From Methylocystis suflitae (GTDB taxonomy: Bacteria > Pseudomonadota > Alphaproteobacteria > Rhizobiales > Beijerinckiaceae), in assembly GCF_024448135.1 (NCBI RefSeq), contig NZ_JAMRYX010000241.1, positions 1-64,000 of the forward strand: a stretch of 64,000 bases of DNA, written 5' to 3'. The notes beneath the pieces are model-generated. The model saw only the letters and a list, made by a program, of their open reading frames with translations, made no database searches and was not told where the DNA came from. This document shows positions 9,883 to 18,423 of this stretch, one piece after another (the stretch's first letter is position 1; the number at the start of each line of letters is the position of its first letter). Both the position numbers and the translations under genes were made by a program.

Positions 9883-11667
9883 TCAGATGCGCTTTATTTC
9901 GATGTTGTATTTCTTCAGCGCATAATTGACCTGGCGCAGCGACAGCCCGAGCAGACGCGCAGCTTTAGCCTGGACCCAGGCGGCCTTCTCCATGCCTTCG
10001 ATGAGGCGCTCGCGGTCGATCATCTTGCGGGAGGACGCAAAGCCGTCGCCCTCCTCCTCCCCGGCGGGGCCCAGCCGCGACGAGGTCTCCTTGACGAAGG
10101 TCGAAACCGGCGCTGCTGCGCCGTGGCTCCCCGTCGCGATCTCCTCAGGCGGAGCGGGGGCGCGCATGCCGGTCGGTTCGGGATGCGCATGCGGATAGGC
10201 GCCGCTGGCGCTGCTGGTCCATAGCAGGGCCGAGAGGCATTTGCCGGAGGCGCAGGCGAAATCGTGATCGACGATGGTTTCGTCGCGCGCCAAAGTCGCC
10301 GTGCGGCGCACGCAATTTTCCAGTTCGCGCACGTTGCCCGGGAAGTAACAGCGTTGCAGCGTCTCAATGGCGCTCGCCGAGAGCTCGTGCTTTTGATCGT
10401 TTTCGCTGTTGAACGTCTCGATGAAATTGCGCGCCAGCAGCGAAACGTCGCCGGGCCGTTCGCGCAGCGGCGGCAGGAACACCGGCACGACGCTGATGCG
10501 GTAATAGAGGTCGGCGCGGAACTCGCCCTTCTCGACGGCCTCTTCGAGATTTTTGTTGGTCGCGAAAACGAAGCGGACGTTGACTTTCAAGGTCTTGGAC
10601 CCGCCAACCCGCTCGAATTCGCCTTCCTGCAGCACGCGCAGCAGCTTCGCCTGGAAGGCGGGAGATATTTCGCCGATTTCGTCGAGCAGCAGCGTGCCGC
10701 CGTTGGCCAGTTCGAAACGACCCGCACGCTGCGCGACGGCGCCCGTGAAAGCGCCGCGTTCATGACCGAACAGCTCCGATTCGAGAACGCTTTCCGGCAG
10801 CGCGGCGCAGTTCAGCTTGACGAAGGGCTTGGCGCTGCGGCGCGACAGGTCATGCACCGCGCGTGCAAAAAGCTCCTTGCCTGTGCCGCTCTCGCCGCGC
10901 AGCAGCACGGTCGAATTGGACTTCGCGACGATGGCGATGGTGTCGAGCACTTCCATGATCGCCGGGCTCTCGCCGATGATGCCGGCGACGTCGGGCCGCT
11001 CTCCTCGAATCTCTTTCGGCAGGCACGAGACCAGCGCCTTCTCCAGCGTGCTGCATTCGTTCAGCAGCCGCTGCCGGTCGGCCGAAAACATGCGGTGCAG
11101 CTTCACCGTTTGGCCGATCAGATTGGCGATCATCGTCAATAAACGCAGATCGGCGTCGAAAGCGTAGGAGATCCAATCTTCTGACGTGCGATTGATCGAC
11201 AACGTCCCGACGACGCGGCTATCGCTCTTGATCGCAACGGCGAGGAAGGAGACTTTCGCGCCGACCGCCCGGGTGATCGTCTCCGCAGCCGTCGCGAACA
11301 AGGGGTCGCGGGACACGTCCTCGACAATGACAGGCATGGCGGTCGCGACAAGCCGATCGATCACCTTGGCCGGCAGCGTGTCAAGCGGCTTGCTGCCGTC
11401 GCGGCTGGTCCAACCCGAGGTCGCGACGATCTCCGGATTGCCATGCTGATCAAGGATCGTGATCATCCCCAATTTCATGTCGAGGAAGGAGCTGAGCACG
11501 GCGACGACATTGCCCAGCGTCTGCTCGAGGCGGGCCGGCGCGGTCAGAATTTTTGAGATTTCATAAATGCCGAGCAGCGCCGTATCGGCGGACGGGGGTC
11601 TCGCCCGCGGCGGCTTTGCCGCCACGCCTTCCGTGAGCAGAGAGCGTGAAGTGGCTACGTCGTCCAT
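9883..11667 (-). CDS. nifA: Nif-specific sigma-54 activator NifA (copy 1)
   Basis: 594 residues. The order is an N-terminal GAF domain (about 30-190), an AAA+ domain with Walker A GESGTGKE at about 258-265 and the sigma-54-contacting GAFTGA at about 305-310, an interdomain linker with C-x4-C (CASGKC), and a C-terminal Fis-type helix-turn-helix. The linker cysteines, together with one at the end of the AAA+ domain, mark the oxygen-sensitive alphaproteobacterial NifA class. The ATG at 11667 has a GAGGAAGG ribosome site. A second NifA is at 30525-32267. Confidence 0.95.
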   Translation of the reverse strand: MDDVATSRSLLTEGVAAKPPRARPPSADTALLGIYEISKILTAPARLEQTLGNVVAVLSSFLDMKLGMITILDQHGNPEIVATSGWTSRDGSKPLDTLPAKVIDRLVATAMPVIVEDVSRDPLFATAAETITRAVGAKVSFLAVAIKSDSRVVGTLSINRTSEDWISYAFDADLRLLTMIANLIGQTVKLHRMFSADRQRLLNECSTLEKALVSCLPKEIRGERPDVAGIIGESPAIMEVLDTIAIVAKSNSTVLLRGESGTGKELFARAVHDLSRRSAKPFVKLNCAALPESVLESELFGHERGAFTGAVAQRAGRFELANGGTLLLDEIGEISPAFQAKLLRVLQEGEFERVGGSKTLKVNVRFVFATNKNLEEAVEKGEFRADLYYRISVVPVFLPPLRERPGDVSLLARNFIETFNSENDQKHELSASAIETLQRCYFPGNVRELENCVRRTATLARDETIVDHDFACASGKCLSALLWTSSASGAYPHAHPEPTGMRAPAPPEEIATGSHGAAAPVSTFVKETSSRLGPAGEEEGDGFASSRKMIDRERLIEGMEKAAWVQAKAARLLGLSLRQVNYALKKYNIEIKRI

Positions 11668-11782
11668 GGCCGCCTTCCTCGAACAGCCACCGCCAGCCCG
11701 AAGCGAGGGTTTCCGTTCGCACATGCGAGGATCGATTCCGATCGTCTCACGCGGTTCATAGTTTGTTTTATGCAAGAACCAC

Positions 11783-11797
11783 GCAAAGCAGCGCCCC
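11783..11797 (-). promoter_or_regulatory. Weak -24/-12 candidate upstream of nifA copy 1
   Basis: The minus strand has GG and GC doublets 10 nt apart with a good TTTGC -12 element, but the -24 element is poor. It would allow self-activation of nifA together with the nearby TGT-N10-ACA. Confidence 0.25.
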
Positions 11798-11819
11798 GTC
11801 GCCCCAGCGCAGCGCGCAA

Positions 11820-11835
11820 TGTCGGGTTTGCGACA
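11820..11835. promoter_or_regulatory. Possible NifA site upstream of nifA copy 1
   Basis: Exact TGT-N10-ACA between nifA and the TPR gene. It is only about 55 nt from the start point implied by the weak promoter, closer than usual. Confidence 0.35.
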
Positions 11836-11917
11836 AGGGCGGCGCGGCAACGGCCGAAGCGTGACATTCGCGCGACGATTTGTTGAGGTTGCGACATGGC
11901 CGTGTCATGCGCATCGA

Positions 11918-12397
11918 TTACACGCTGCCCTGCGCCAATTCCTCGATCACTTTCCAGCCGACGCTGCCCTGCGGATCGGCCCGGGAGAGGATATCGAGAT
12001 ATTCCTTTGCGGTGTCGCTGCGACCGCGCTTCAATTCGATGAAGCTCAGCGCCTTCAGCGTATAGAGGGCGAAGCGCGCCGGCCCGTCATGCGCCTCGGC
12101 CGTCGCCGGCCAAGCCGTAGGATCGCTCGGCCAACCCGCCTGACGCGTGGCCTCCTTCATGCCTTGCGCGGCGACGTCAGCGGCGTAGTCGAGACTGCCC
12201 ATGTAGGTGTGGATTTTGTAGAGGCAGTAATAGGGCGCCAGCTCCTGCGGCGTCAGCGCCAACGCCTGCTTGAACAGGTTGTCGGCCTTCTCACGGTCGG
12301 TCCGATAGGCGACGACGCCCTGTTGCAGGAGTTCGTTGGTCTTTGGGTCGAGTTCGCCGAAGTTCACGACGTCAGCGTCGGCGCGCGGAGTGTTCAT
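11918..12397 (-). CDS. TPR-like protein upstream of nifA
   Basis: 159 residues of helical repeats: one TPR-like unit around residues 25-60 (QGVVAYRTDREKADNLFKQA), a second following it, and a C-terminal unit LYTLKALSFIELKRGRSDTA that resembles the 1937-2470 protein. It is likely a protein-binding accessory factor; the function is unknown. The ATG at 12397 is preferred over codons further upstream. It is transcribed toward nifA, 250 nt away. Confidence 0.7.
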   Translation of the reverse strand: MNTPRADADVVNFGELDPKTNELLQQGVVAYRTDREKADNLFKQALALTPQELAPYYCLYKIHTYMGSLDYAADVAAQGMKEATRQAGWPSDPTAWPATAEAHDGPARFALYTLKALSFIELKRGRSDTAKEYLDILSRADPQGSVGWKVIEELAQGSV

Positions 12398-12627
12398 GGC
12401 CGGCTCAAAGCAATCGCTGAGCCACATAGCGAGAGACATCGTAGACGTCGTTCGCAAAACGCATCGCCGATTTTCGCGCCGGCGACGACGCCAACGGCGG
12501 TAAGATCATTAGCGAGAAGACCGTCGGAATTGGTATGGCGCTTTATTGATCTCCCAAGCGCTTCGTGCCTGCTTGAAAAGCAATTTCGGCCCCTCTTCGT
12601 ACAAAACGAAGGTCGAGGACGCACAAA

Positions 12628-12642
12628 TGGCACGCAGTTTGC
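12628..12642 (+). promoter_or_regulatory. Consensus sigma-54 promoter of a small unknown gene
   Basis: TGGCACGCAGTTTGC matches the TGGCACG-N4-TTGC consensus at every defined position. The start point would be near 12654, about 54 nt before the ATG at 12708. No TGT-N10-ACA is present in the 230 nt upstream. A CTTCGT/ACGAAG inverted repeat lies at 12595-12611. Confidence 0.8.
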
Positions 12643-12707
12643 GTGCGCGCCGGGCACGCGAGAGCCGCTGAACGCCAAGGCGCGCAATCGCGGACACAAC
12701 CAAGCAA

Positions 12708-13028
12708 ATGAAAAAAGGGCCAGGAATGATACGCGAATTCCGCTACAAGGGGGAAACCTTCCGGGTGAACGCGCACGGCTCTCCGGGCCATGAAGAAGTG
12801 TTTATCATCCATTTGGTCGACGACGAGGAGATGGGTGAAATCTCCATCGACCGCATGACCGAGGAAAACGACAGAGACGCGCCGATCGACGCCATTTGCA
12901 TCATGCTCTGCGACAAGCTGATCGCCGAACAGGACATCGCCTGCGCTGACGCCGACGGGGCTTTCGTCTGGGTGGAAGGCAAACGCATCCGCGACGTGCT
13001 CCCGAGCAACGAAGTCGCCCCGCATTGA
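12708..13028 (+). CDS. Small acidic protein of unknown function, sigma-54 controlled
   Basis: 106 residues, not recognised. It is acidic in the middle (VDDEEMGEISIDRMTEENDRD), has no membrane segment and has only two cysteines (IMLCDK and DIACAD). The start could be 12708 or the internal ATG at 12726. The consensus sigma-54 promoter upstream is the strongest evidence that the gene is real and part of the nitrogen-fixation or another sigma-54 regulon. Confidence 0.7.
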   Translation: MKKGPGMIREFRYKGETFRVNAHGSPGHEEVFIIHLVDDEEMGEISIDRMTEENDRDAPIDAICIMLCDKLIAEQDIACADADGAFVWVEGKRIRDVLPSNEVAPH

Positions 13029-13235
13029 CGAACGCGCGGCGCCCGTGAGCCGATTAAGGCGGAACCAAGCGCCGCGCGCGACACTCCCTCTCCGGAAGCG
13101 CCTCTTCCCAGCCGCCGCTCTGCGCTCTGCGCCCGACGAAATTCCTCGCCTGCGGCGTAGCGGCGAGTTCCGCCAGCGACGAATGGCGCTCGGCGTCCGG
13201 CAGCCGTATGTCATCGGCGCACGGAGGACGGCTCC

Positions 13236-15263
13236 ATGAGCGTCGAGGGCAATCGGCTCGGTCAAGAGACCAGCCCCTATTTGTTGCAGCACCAGCACAA
13301 CCCGGTGCACTGGCACGCTTGGAGCGCGGACACGCTCGCGCTCGCCAAGCAGGCGGGCAAACCGATATTGCTCTCGTCTGGCTACGCCGCCTGCCATTGG
13401 TGCCATGTGATGGCGCATGAATCATTCGAGGACGCCGAAATCGCGGCGTTGATGAACGAATCTTTCATCAATGTGAAGGTGGATCGCGAAGAGCGGCCGG
13501 ACGTCGACTATCTGTACCAACAAGCCCTGATGATGATGGGTCAGCGCGGTGGTTGGCCTTTGACGATGTTTCTGACGCCGGAGGGCCAGCCCTTCTGGGG
13601 CGGAACATATTTTCCGCCCTTTGCGCAGGGCGGGAGACCCGGCTTCGCCGAGGTTTTAAAAACCATCGCGGAGCTGTGGCGCACCCGCGCGAATGCGATC
13701 GAACATAATGTCGCCGAGCTCAGCGCAGGACTGGCCAGCCTGTCCGAAACGACTCCCGGAGAGCCGGTCTCGCCCGATCTCGTCGAGAGCATTTGCGCGC
13801 AGTTGGAGCAACGGCTCGACCACGTCGACGGCGGCTTCGGGGCGGCGCCAAAATTCCCGCAGGCGACCAGCCTCGATTTTCTCTGGAGGGCCTGGAAGCG
13901 GACGGGTCGCGACTCGTTGCGACAAGCCGTGGTTTTGACGCTCGATCATATTTCGCAGGGCGGCGTCTACGACCATTTGGGCGGCGGCTTCGCGCGCTAC
14001 TCAACCGACAATCGATGGCTCGTGCCGCATTTCGAAAAAATGCTCTACGACAACGCGCAGCTGATCGAACTGCTGACGGAGGTCTGGCAAGACGAACGTC
14101 TCGAACTGTATCGCCTGCGCGTGACAGAGACGATCGAGTGGATGACGCGCGAGATGCGCGCGCCAGGCGGCGGGTTCGCCAGCAGTCTCGACGCCGATAG
14201 CGACGGCGAAGAAGGCAAGTTCTACAGTTGGAGCCAAACCGAAATACGAGACGCGCTGGGCGCGCGCGCGCCGGTCTTCGAACGCGCCTATGGCGTCAGC
14301 CGCGAAGGCAATTGGGAACACGGCAAATCCGTTCTCAACCGCCTCGGATCAATCGAGCTGCTGGACGAGGAGGCCGAGTCGGCGCTGGCGCGAGACCGCG
14401 CCGCCTTGTTCTTAGTGCGCGAGCGCCGCGTGAGGCCAGGATGCGACGATAAGGTCCTGGCGGACTGGAATGGATTGACGATCGCCGCCATCGCGAAGGC
14501 GGCATGCGTGTTTGAACGCGGGGACTGGCTCGATGTCGCCATCGAGGCCTTCGATTTCGTCAAGGGCGCGATGACGACGGACGATGGTCGTCTGCTCCAT
14601 TCCTGGCGATGCGGACGCGCACGTCATATGGCCGTCCTCGACGACTACGGCGCAATGTGCCGCGCGGCGCTGGCGCTCTACGAAGCCACCGGCGCGCCGT
14701 CCTATCTTGAATACGGCCGGCGCTGGGTCGAGCATGTGGAGCATCATTATCGCGATCGACATGGCGGCTATTTCTATGCCGCCGACGATGCTGACACGCT
14801 GATCGCGCGCGTGAAAATCGCCGAGGACTCCGCCCTTCCCTCGGGCAATGGCATGATGCTGCAAGTGCTGGCGCAGCTCTATTATTTGACGGGCGAGAGC
14901 GTCTACCGGCAACGCGCCGAGTCGATCGCGAAGGACTTTGCCGGGACGATTCGCCAACGCGTTCTTGGTTTTTCGTCTTTGCTGAACGGCATCGAAATGC
15001 TGCGAGAGGCGTTGCAGATCGTCGTGATTGGCGAAACAGACGCCGCGGATACGGCGGCGCTGAAGCGAGTGATCTACGGCGTCAGTCGGCCCGGTCGGGT
15101 TTTGAACGTCATCGCGCCCGGGGCCGAACTGCCGCGCGCGCATCCGGCTTTCGGCAAAACCTTGCTCGGCGAGCGCGCCACGGCTTATGTCTGCAGGGGA
15201 ATGGTCTGCTCGCTGCCGATCGTCGAACCCGATGCGCTCGCGGCGGCTCTGCGCGAGATGTGA
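13236..15263 (+). CDS. YyaL/SSP411-type thioredoxin-domain protein
   Basis: 675 residues. The N-terminal DUF255 thioredoxin-like domain contains CHWC at about residue 53, preceded by the family signature SPYLLQHQHNPVHWHAW. The rest is an (alpha/alpha)6 glycosidase-like barrel with KVLADWNGLTIAAIAKAA and LPSGNGMML. The family (YyaL, human SPATA20) has no settled function; redox or sugar roles have been proposed. It lies convergent with the methyltransferase and shows no obvious link to nif beyond position. Confidence 0.9.
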   Translation: MSVEGNRLGQETSPYLLQHQHNPVHWHAWSADTLALAKQAGKPILLSSGYAACHWCHVMAHESFEDAEIAALMNESFINVKVDREERPDVDYLYQQALMMMGQRGGWPLTMFLTPEGQPFWGGTYFPPFAQGGRPGFAEVLKTIAELWRTRANAIEHNVAELSAGLASLSETTPGEPVSPDLVESICAQLEQRLDHVDGGFGAAPKFPQATSLDFLWRAWKRTGRDSLRQAVVLTLDHISQGGVYDHLGGGFARYSTDNRWLVPHFEKMLYDNAQLIELLTEVWQDERLELYRLRVTETIEWMTREMRAPGGGFASSLDADSDGEEGKFYSWSQTEIRDALGARAPVFERAYGVSREGNWEHGKSVLNRLGSIELLDEEAESALARDRAALFLVRERRVRPGCDDKVLADWNGLTIAAIAKAACVFERGDWLDVAIEAFDFVKGAMTTDDGRLLHSWRCGRARHMAVLDDYGAMCRAALALYEATGAPSYLEYGRRWVEHVEHHYRDRHGGYFYAADDADTLIARVKIAEDSALPSGNGMMLQVLAQLYYLTGESVYRQRAESIAKDFAGTIRQRVLGFSSLLNGIEMLREALQIVVIGETDAADTAALKRVIYGVSRPGRVLNVIAPGAELPRAHPAFGKTLLGERATAYVCRGMVCSLPIVEPDALAAALREM

Positions 15264-15285
15264 CGCAGTTCTCGCATCCCAGCAC

Positions 15286-15912
15286 CTATTCGCGCCGCCA
15301 TACGCTCGCCAGCCAGGGCTGTTCGCCCGGCGGCGCGCCGCTGGGCCTGTAATAGCGCTCGAGTTCGACGAAGCCCGCCGCCGTCCCGAACGCGCGCCAG
15401 CTTTCGGGAGCGTGAAACACGCCATAGCGTCCATTGCTCCATCCTTCCTGATCCGCCCCATGCGGAATGGAGCTGAACAGGATGCCCCCCGGCTTCAGAG
15501 TGGCGTGGAGCGCGCGCAGGACGCGTGGCAATTCGCTGCGCGGCACATGAAACAGCGACGCATTAGCGAAGACTCCGTCAAAGTGGCGCTCAGGTAAATC
15601 GAGCGCGAGAAAATCCTGCAGCCACACCTCGCAACCGCTGTGAATGCGCGCCATTTCGACGAAGCGCAGCGCTCCATCAAGCCCGATCCCGACATGGCCA
15701 AGCTCGGCGAGCGCCTTCAAATCGCGTCCTGGCCCGCAACCGAAATCGAGCAAGGTGAAAGGAGGCTCACCGCGAATGTGGCTGAGCATCGCCGCGATAT
15801 TTTGTGTGACGTCGTGGCTGCGCGTTCCCTCCCAGAACGCCTCGGCGCGCTGATTGTAATGTTGCAGCGTGCCGCCCGTGACCGCTTTCAATTCTTCCGA
15901 GCTTGGAGCCAT
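15286..15912 (-). CDS. SAM-dependent methyltransferase (class I)
   Basis: 208 residues with the SAM-binding motif LLDFGCGPGRDL at about 54-65, a GIGLDG acidic loop and a DGVFANASLFHVPR post-motif. The family methylates small molecules; the substrate cannot be read from the sequence. The ATG at 15912 is chosen for its GAGGCC site; 15942 is an alternative. Confidence 0.8.
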   Translation of the reverse strand: MAPSSEELKAVTGGTLQHYNQRAEAFWEGTRSHDVTQNIAAMLSHIRGEPPFTLLDFGCGPGRDLKALAELGHVGIGLDGALRFVEMARIHSGCEVWLQDFLALDLPERHFDGVFANASLFHVPRSELPRVLRALHATLKPGGILFSSIPHGADQEGWSNGRYGVFHAPESWRAFGTAAGFVELERYYRPSGAPPGEQPWLASVWRRE

Positions 15913-16043
15913 TGTGGGGCCTCCGAACAATTGTCTCGCCATCGCCGACGCCGCGAACACGTCGCGCCGCCCCGCTGGGTTCGCACCTCGTCGATGTGGC
16001 GCAGGGAGCGACACAATCGCCTTGGAGCCTCGCGCGGAGGACA

Positions 16044-16058
16044 CGGCACATATGATGC
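16044..16058 (+). promoter_or_regulatory. Candidate sigma-54 promoter of the MtnC-like gene
   Basis: Reads CGGCACATATGATGC, with GG and GC spaced by 10 nt and a good GGCAC block. Three defined consensus positions differ. The start point would lie about 72 nt before the ATG at 16142. Confidence 0.4.
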
Positions 16059-16141
16059 TTGCCAGAGCCAACTTTGGGAACGGCTGAAGCATCGGCGGTC
16101 CGTGGCGCGACTGCGACAATTCTACACCATACGGGCCCGCG

Positions 16142-16828
16142 ATGAATGAACAGGTACGCGCCGTCCTGATCGAACTCGAAGGCGCCGCCGTTCCGATGGG
16201 TTTCGCGACCGGGACGCTCACGCCGCTCGCGCAGGCGCGGCTTGGCGCCTTCATCGCGGAACATGCCTCGGACCCGGATGTGGAAGACGCCCTGGAGGAA
16301 ACGGGACGTCTTCTTGGCGGATTCGACTTGAAGCTCGAGGAAGCCGAAGCGCTGTTGCTGCGCTGGATGAAGCAGAACCGCAAGGCGACCCCGCTGAAGA
16401 CGATCCAGGGCCTGATCTGGCGCGAGAGTTTTGAGGCGGGCGCGATCAAAGGCGAGCTTTATCCCGACGTCGCAGCATCGCTGAGATCATGGGCGGCATC
16501 GGGCCGTCGCCTGTTTGTTTACTCGTCCAATTCGAGATTGGCGCAGCAACTCCTGCTGAGCCACAGCGCCTCGGGCGACCTCACAAGCCTGTTCGAGGAG
16601 TTCTTCGACACATCCATCGGTCAGAAAATTGAACCGGCCTCCTACCGTGCGATCTGTGAGCGTCTCGATTTGCCTTCCGAATCGGTGCTAGCGCTGTCGG
16701 GCGATGGGGAGGAATTGGACGCCGCACAGTCGGCGGGCCTTGCGACGACGCTCATCGCGCGAGAGGGCCTTGCAGACAGTCGCCATGCGGTTTGCCCTGA
16801 TTTCGCGTCACTGAATTTGGGATCGTGA
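16142..16828 (+). CDS. MtnC-like HAD protein with altered active site
   Basis: 228 residues, similar in length and layout to MtnC (acireductone synthase, enolase-phosphatase of methionine salvage): helical cap with KTIQGLIWRESFEAGAIKGELYPDV, YSSNS motif II and an EELDAA C-terminal motif. Real MtnC starts its catalytic loop with D-x-E-G-T-T. Here it is E11-L-E-G-A-A, so the nucleophilic Asp is Glu, and the loop before EELDAA reads SGDG instead of SDVV. Loss or change of phosphatase activity is likely (inference). It is followed by a [2Fe-2S] ferredoxin gene 60 nt downstream, so a role tied to nif metabolism is possible. Confidence 0.75.
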   Translation: MNEQVRAVLIELEGAAVPMGFATGTLTPLAQARLGAFIAEHASDPDVEDALEETGRLLGGFDLKLEEAEALLLRWMKQNRKATPLKTIQGLIWRESFEAGAIKGELYPDVAASLRSWAASGRRLFVYSSNSRLAQQLLLSHSASGDLTSLFEEFFDTSIGQKIEPASYRAICERLDLPSESVLALSGDGEELDAAQSAGLATTLIAREGLADSRHAVCPDFASLNLGS

Positions 16829-16888
16829 CGCGCTCCGCGTTGCCCCGCCAGCGAAACATTGCCGACGACTTCGGGCGGATGGACAAAG

Positions 16889-17218
16889 ATGGCCAAGTTC
16901 ACTCTTGAAACCAGAGACGGCGCCAGACAGGAAATCACCGGCAAGAATGGCGTCTCGCTGATGAAATTGATCCGGCGCGCCGGCGTCCAAGAGCTGGTCG
17001 CGCAATGCGGCGGCAGCTGCGCCTGCGCGACCTGCCATGTCTATCTCACCCTGCCTGAGGGGATTGAAATGGCCGACTCCGGACCCGGAGAAAACCGGAT
17101 GCTTGCGACAGCCAGCCATCGCAAACTCAATTCGCGTCTCGCCTGTCAAATCAAGTTCGATGACACGTTGGATGGGATGTCCATCCGCATCGCCCCGGAG
17201 GATGCGACCGGTTTTTAA
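16889..17218 (+). CDS. [2Fe-2S] ferredoxin, adrenodoxin/Isc type
   Basis: 109 residues. The cluster motif C-x5-C-x2-C is CGGSCACATC at about residues 45-54, with the fourth cysteine in SRLACQIKF. Ferredoxins of this type carry electrons for Fe-S assembly or P450 and dioxygenase systems. It is placed behind the MtnC-like gene, probably in one transcript. Confidence 0.93.
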   Translation: MAKFTLETRDGARQEITGKNGVSLMKLIRRAGVQELVAQCGGSCACATCHVYLTLPEGIEMADSGPGENRMLATASHRKLNSRLACQIKFDDTLDGMSIRIAPEDATGF

Positions 17219-17281
17219 TTCGCCCCGCACGGTTTCGAACATCGATGGCGTTGCAGCGAACGCGCCCGGCACACCTTTATA

Positions 17282-17296
17282 TGGTCTGGAACTTGC
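17282..17296 (+). promoter_or_regulatory. Candidate sigma-54 promoter of a small unknown gene
   Basis: TGGTCTGGAACTTGC has TGG and TTGC in the right positions and differs from the consensus at three defined positions. Start point near 17308, about 33 nt before the ATG at 17340. Confidence 0.45.
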
Positions 17297-17339
17297 TCGC
17301 TGGCCATGCACGCAGCGCCAAGATGCAGGGTGAGCATCC

Positions 17340-17594
17340 ATGCCAATGAAGGAAGAAAGCGTTCTGCCCGGGAAGTGCTATCGGACCAAGGGCGGCGAAG
17401 CCAACTCGGAAAAATACACGGTGATCAGCATCACCCGTGGGATCGTCACTTATCAAAGCTGGACGTCCGACCCCAATCGCCTGTCTCTGCGCACGAATAC
17501 GGGCCTGAAGGCCTTCGCCGAAGTTCTGTTCAAGGAAATCCCCTGCCCGAACAGAGATCCAGGCCAAAAGATCGAATATTTCGATCCCTCATAG
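17340..17594 (+). CDS. Small protein of unknown function
   Basis: 84 residues, soluble, with two cysteines (LPGKCYRT, EIPCPN). An AGGGTGAG ribosome site precedes the ATG. I do not recognise a family. It follows the ferredoxin by about 120 nt and has its own possible sigma-54 promoter, so nif-linked expression is plausible. Confidence 0.6.
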   Translation: MPMKEESVLPGKCYRTKGGEANSEKYTVISITRGIVTYQSWTSDPNRLSLRTNTGLKAFAEVLFKEIPCPNRDPGQKIEYFDPS

Positions 17595-17624
17595 ACATAC
17601 ATTCTTCCTATGGAGTCAGGCTCC

Positions 17625-18275
17625 TCAATCCCGGATCTCGCTTTGAATTGAAAAGATGTCGTAGGGAGGATCGCTTTCCGTATTGGCGTAGCCTAATGGC
17701 TGCGCGTTCATGCTCCCCTGTGATGAGCCGGAACGGCGACTGATCTGGCCGATGTCGCCCCCATAGACATGGATGATGATGGATGTCCGATCATCCAGCG
17801 CGTTGCAAAGCTCCAAGACCTCCCCGCTCCCGGACGAGCGGGCCTCCACAGCGCGCGCTTGCAATAGACGGGACGCGCCGGCCTGCGCGCTGTTCGTCGA
17901 AGAAGCATCAAGTTGCTGGCGGTTGACGGCGCCGCGCAATACGCCCGCAATCTCCCAAACGGAAGGCTGAGAGATTGTCACGCAGGCGCCGCCCGACAAA
18001 ATTGTGCTCACGACGGAAAAGCGATCCAGCACGTCGTAATAAATCTGGAATTGCTGGCCTCCGGCGGGATTTGGGACGGCGAAGACCGTTGGCAGCCAAT
18101 CGTCCGTCGTGAAGAGCCGGGCCATGAGATCGCGGCCGATCAGCAAAATCTCCCGCTCGCTTTCGGCGAGTTCGACCATGGACTGAATGTCCCAGATGAA
18201 TCGCCGCAGCGCGGGGGGAACAGGGTCTCGCCCGATGACTCGTAAATTTGGATCAGGCGCATTTATCTCGATCAT
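17625..18275 (-). CDS. Cysteine-dioxygenase-like cupin lacking two metal ligands
   Basis: 216 residues. The layout matches bacterial cysteine dioxygenase-type cupins: an N-terminal helical part, DRFSVVSTILSGG, VWEIAGVLRGA and DDRTSIIIHVYGGDIG. In active members the first motif reads like PIHDHTVWG, where two His bind iron. Here the matching residues are I101-S102-Q103-P104-S105-V106-W107, so both His are gone, while the third (IIHVYGG) remains. Catalysis by the normal iron site is unlikely. The gene is convergent with the small gene at 17340-17594 and lies in the nif-accessory stretch. Confidence 0.75.
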   Translation of the reverse strand: MIEINAPDPNLRVIGRDPVPPALRRFIWDIQSMVELAESEREILLIGRDLMARLFTTDDWLPTVFAVPNPAGGQQFQIYYDVLDRFSVVSTILSGGACVTISQPSVWEIAGVLRGAVNRQQLDASSTNSAQAGASRLLQARAVEARSSGSGEVLELCNALDDRTSIIIHVYGGDIGQISRRSGSSQGSMNAQPLGYANTESDPPYDIFSIQSEIRD

Positions 18276-18423
18276 GATGTTGAACGGTCCGCCAGGATTT
18301 GAGGGAATGCGCGCGCTCGAGCAAAGCGCGTCGCTGAGGCCGCGCCGAGAGGCGCCGACTCTGTTCCCGCCGGATTTGGCGGAACGTCCGCCTCAGTGAG
18401 GCAGCGGCAAACGACTCGCGCGC

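Noticed and set aside
12410-12424. -24/-12-like site just upstream of the TPR gene on the minus strand (TGGCTCAGCGATTGC)
   Set aside because: It is a good match, but transcription would start within about 2 nt of the ATG at 12397, leaving no room for a ribosome site.
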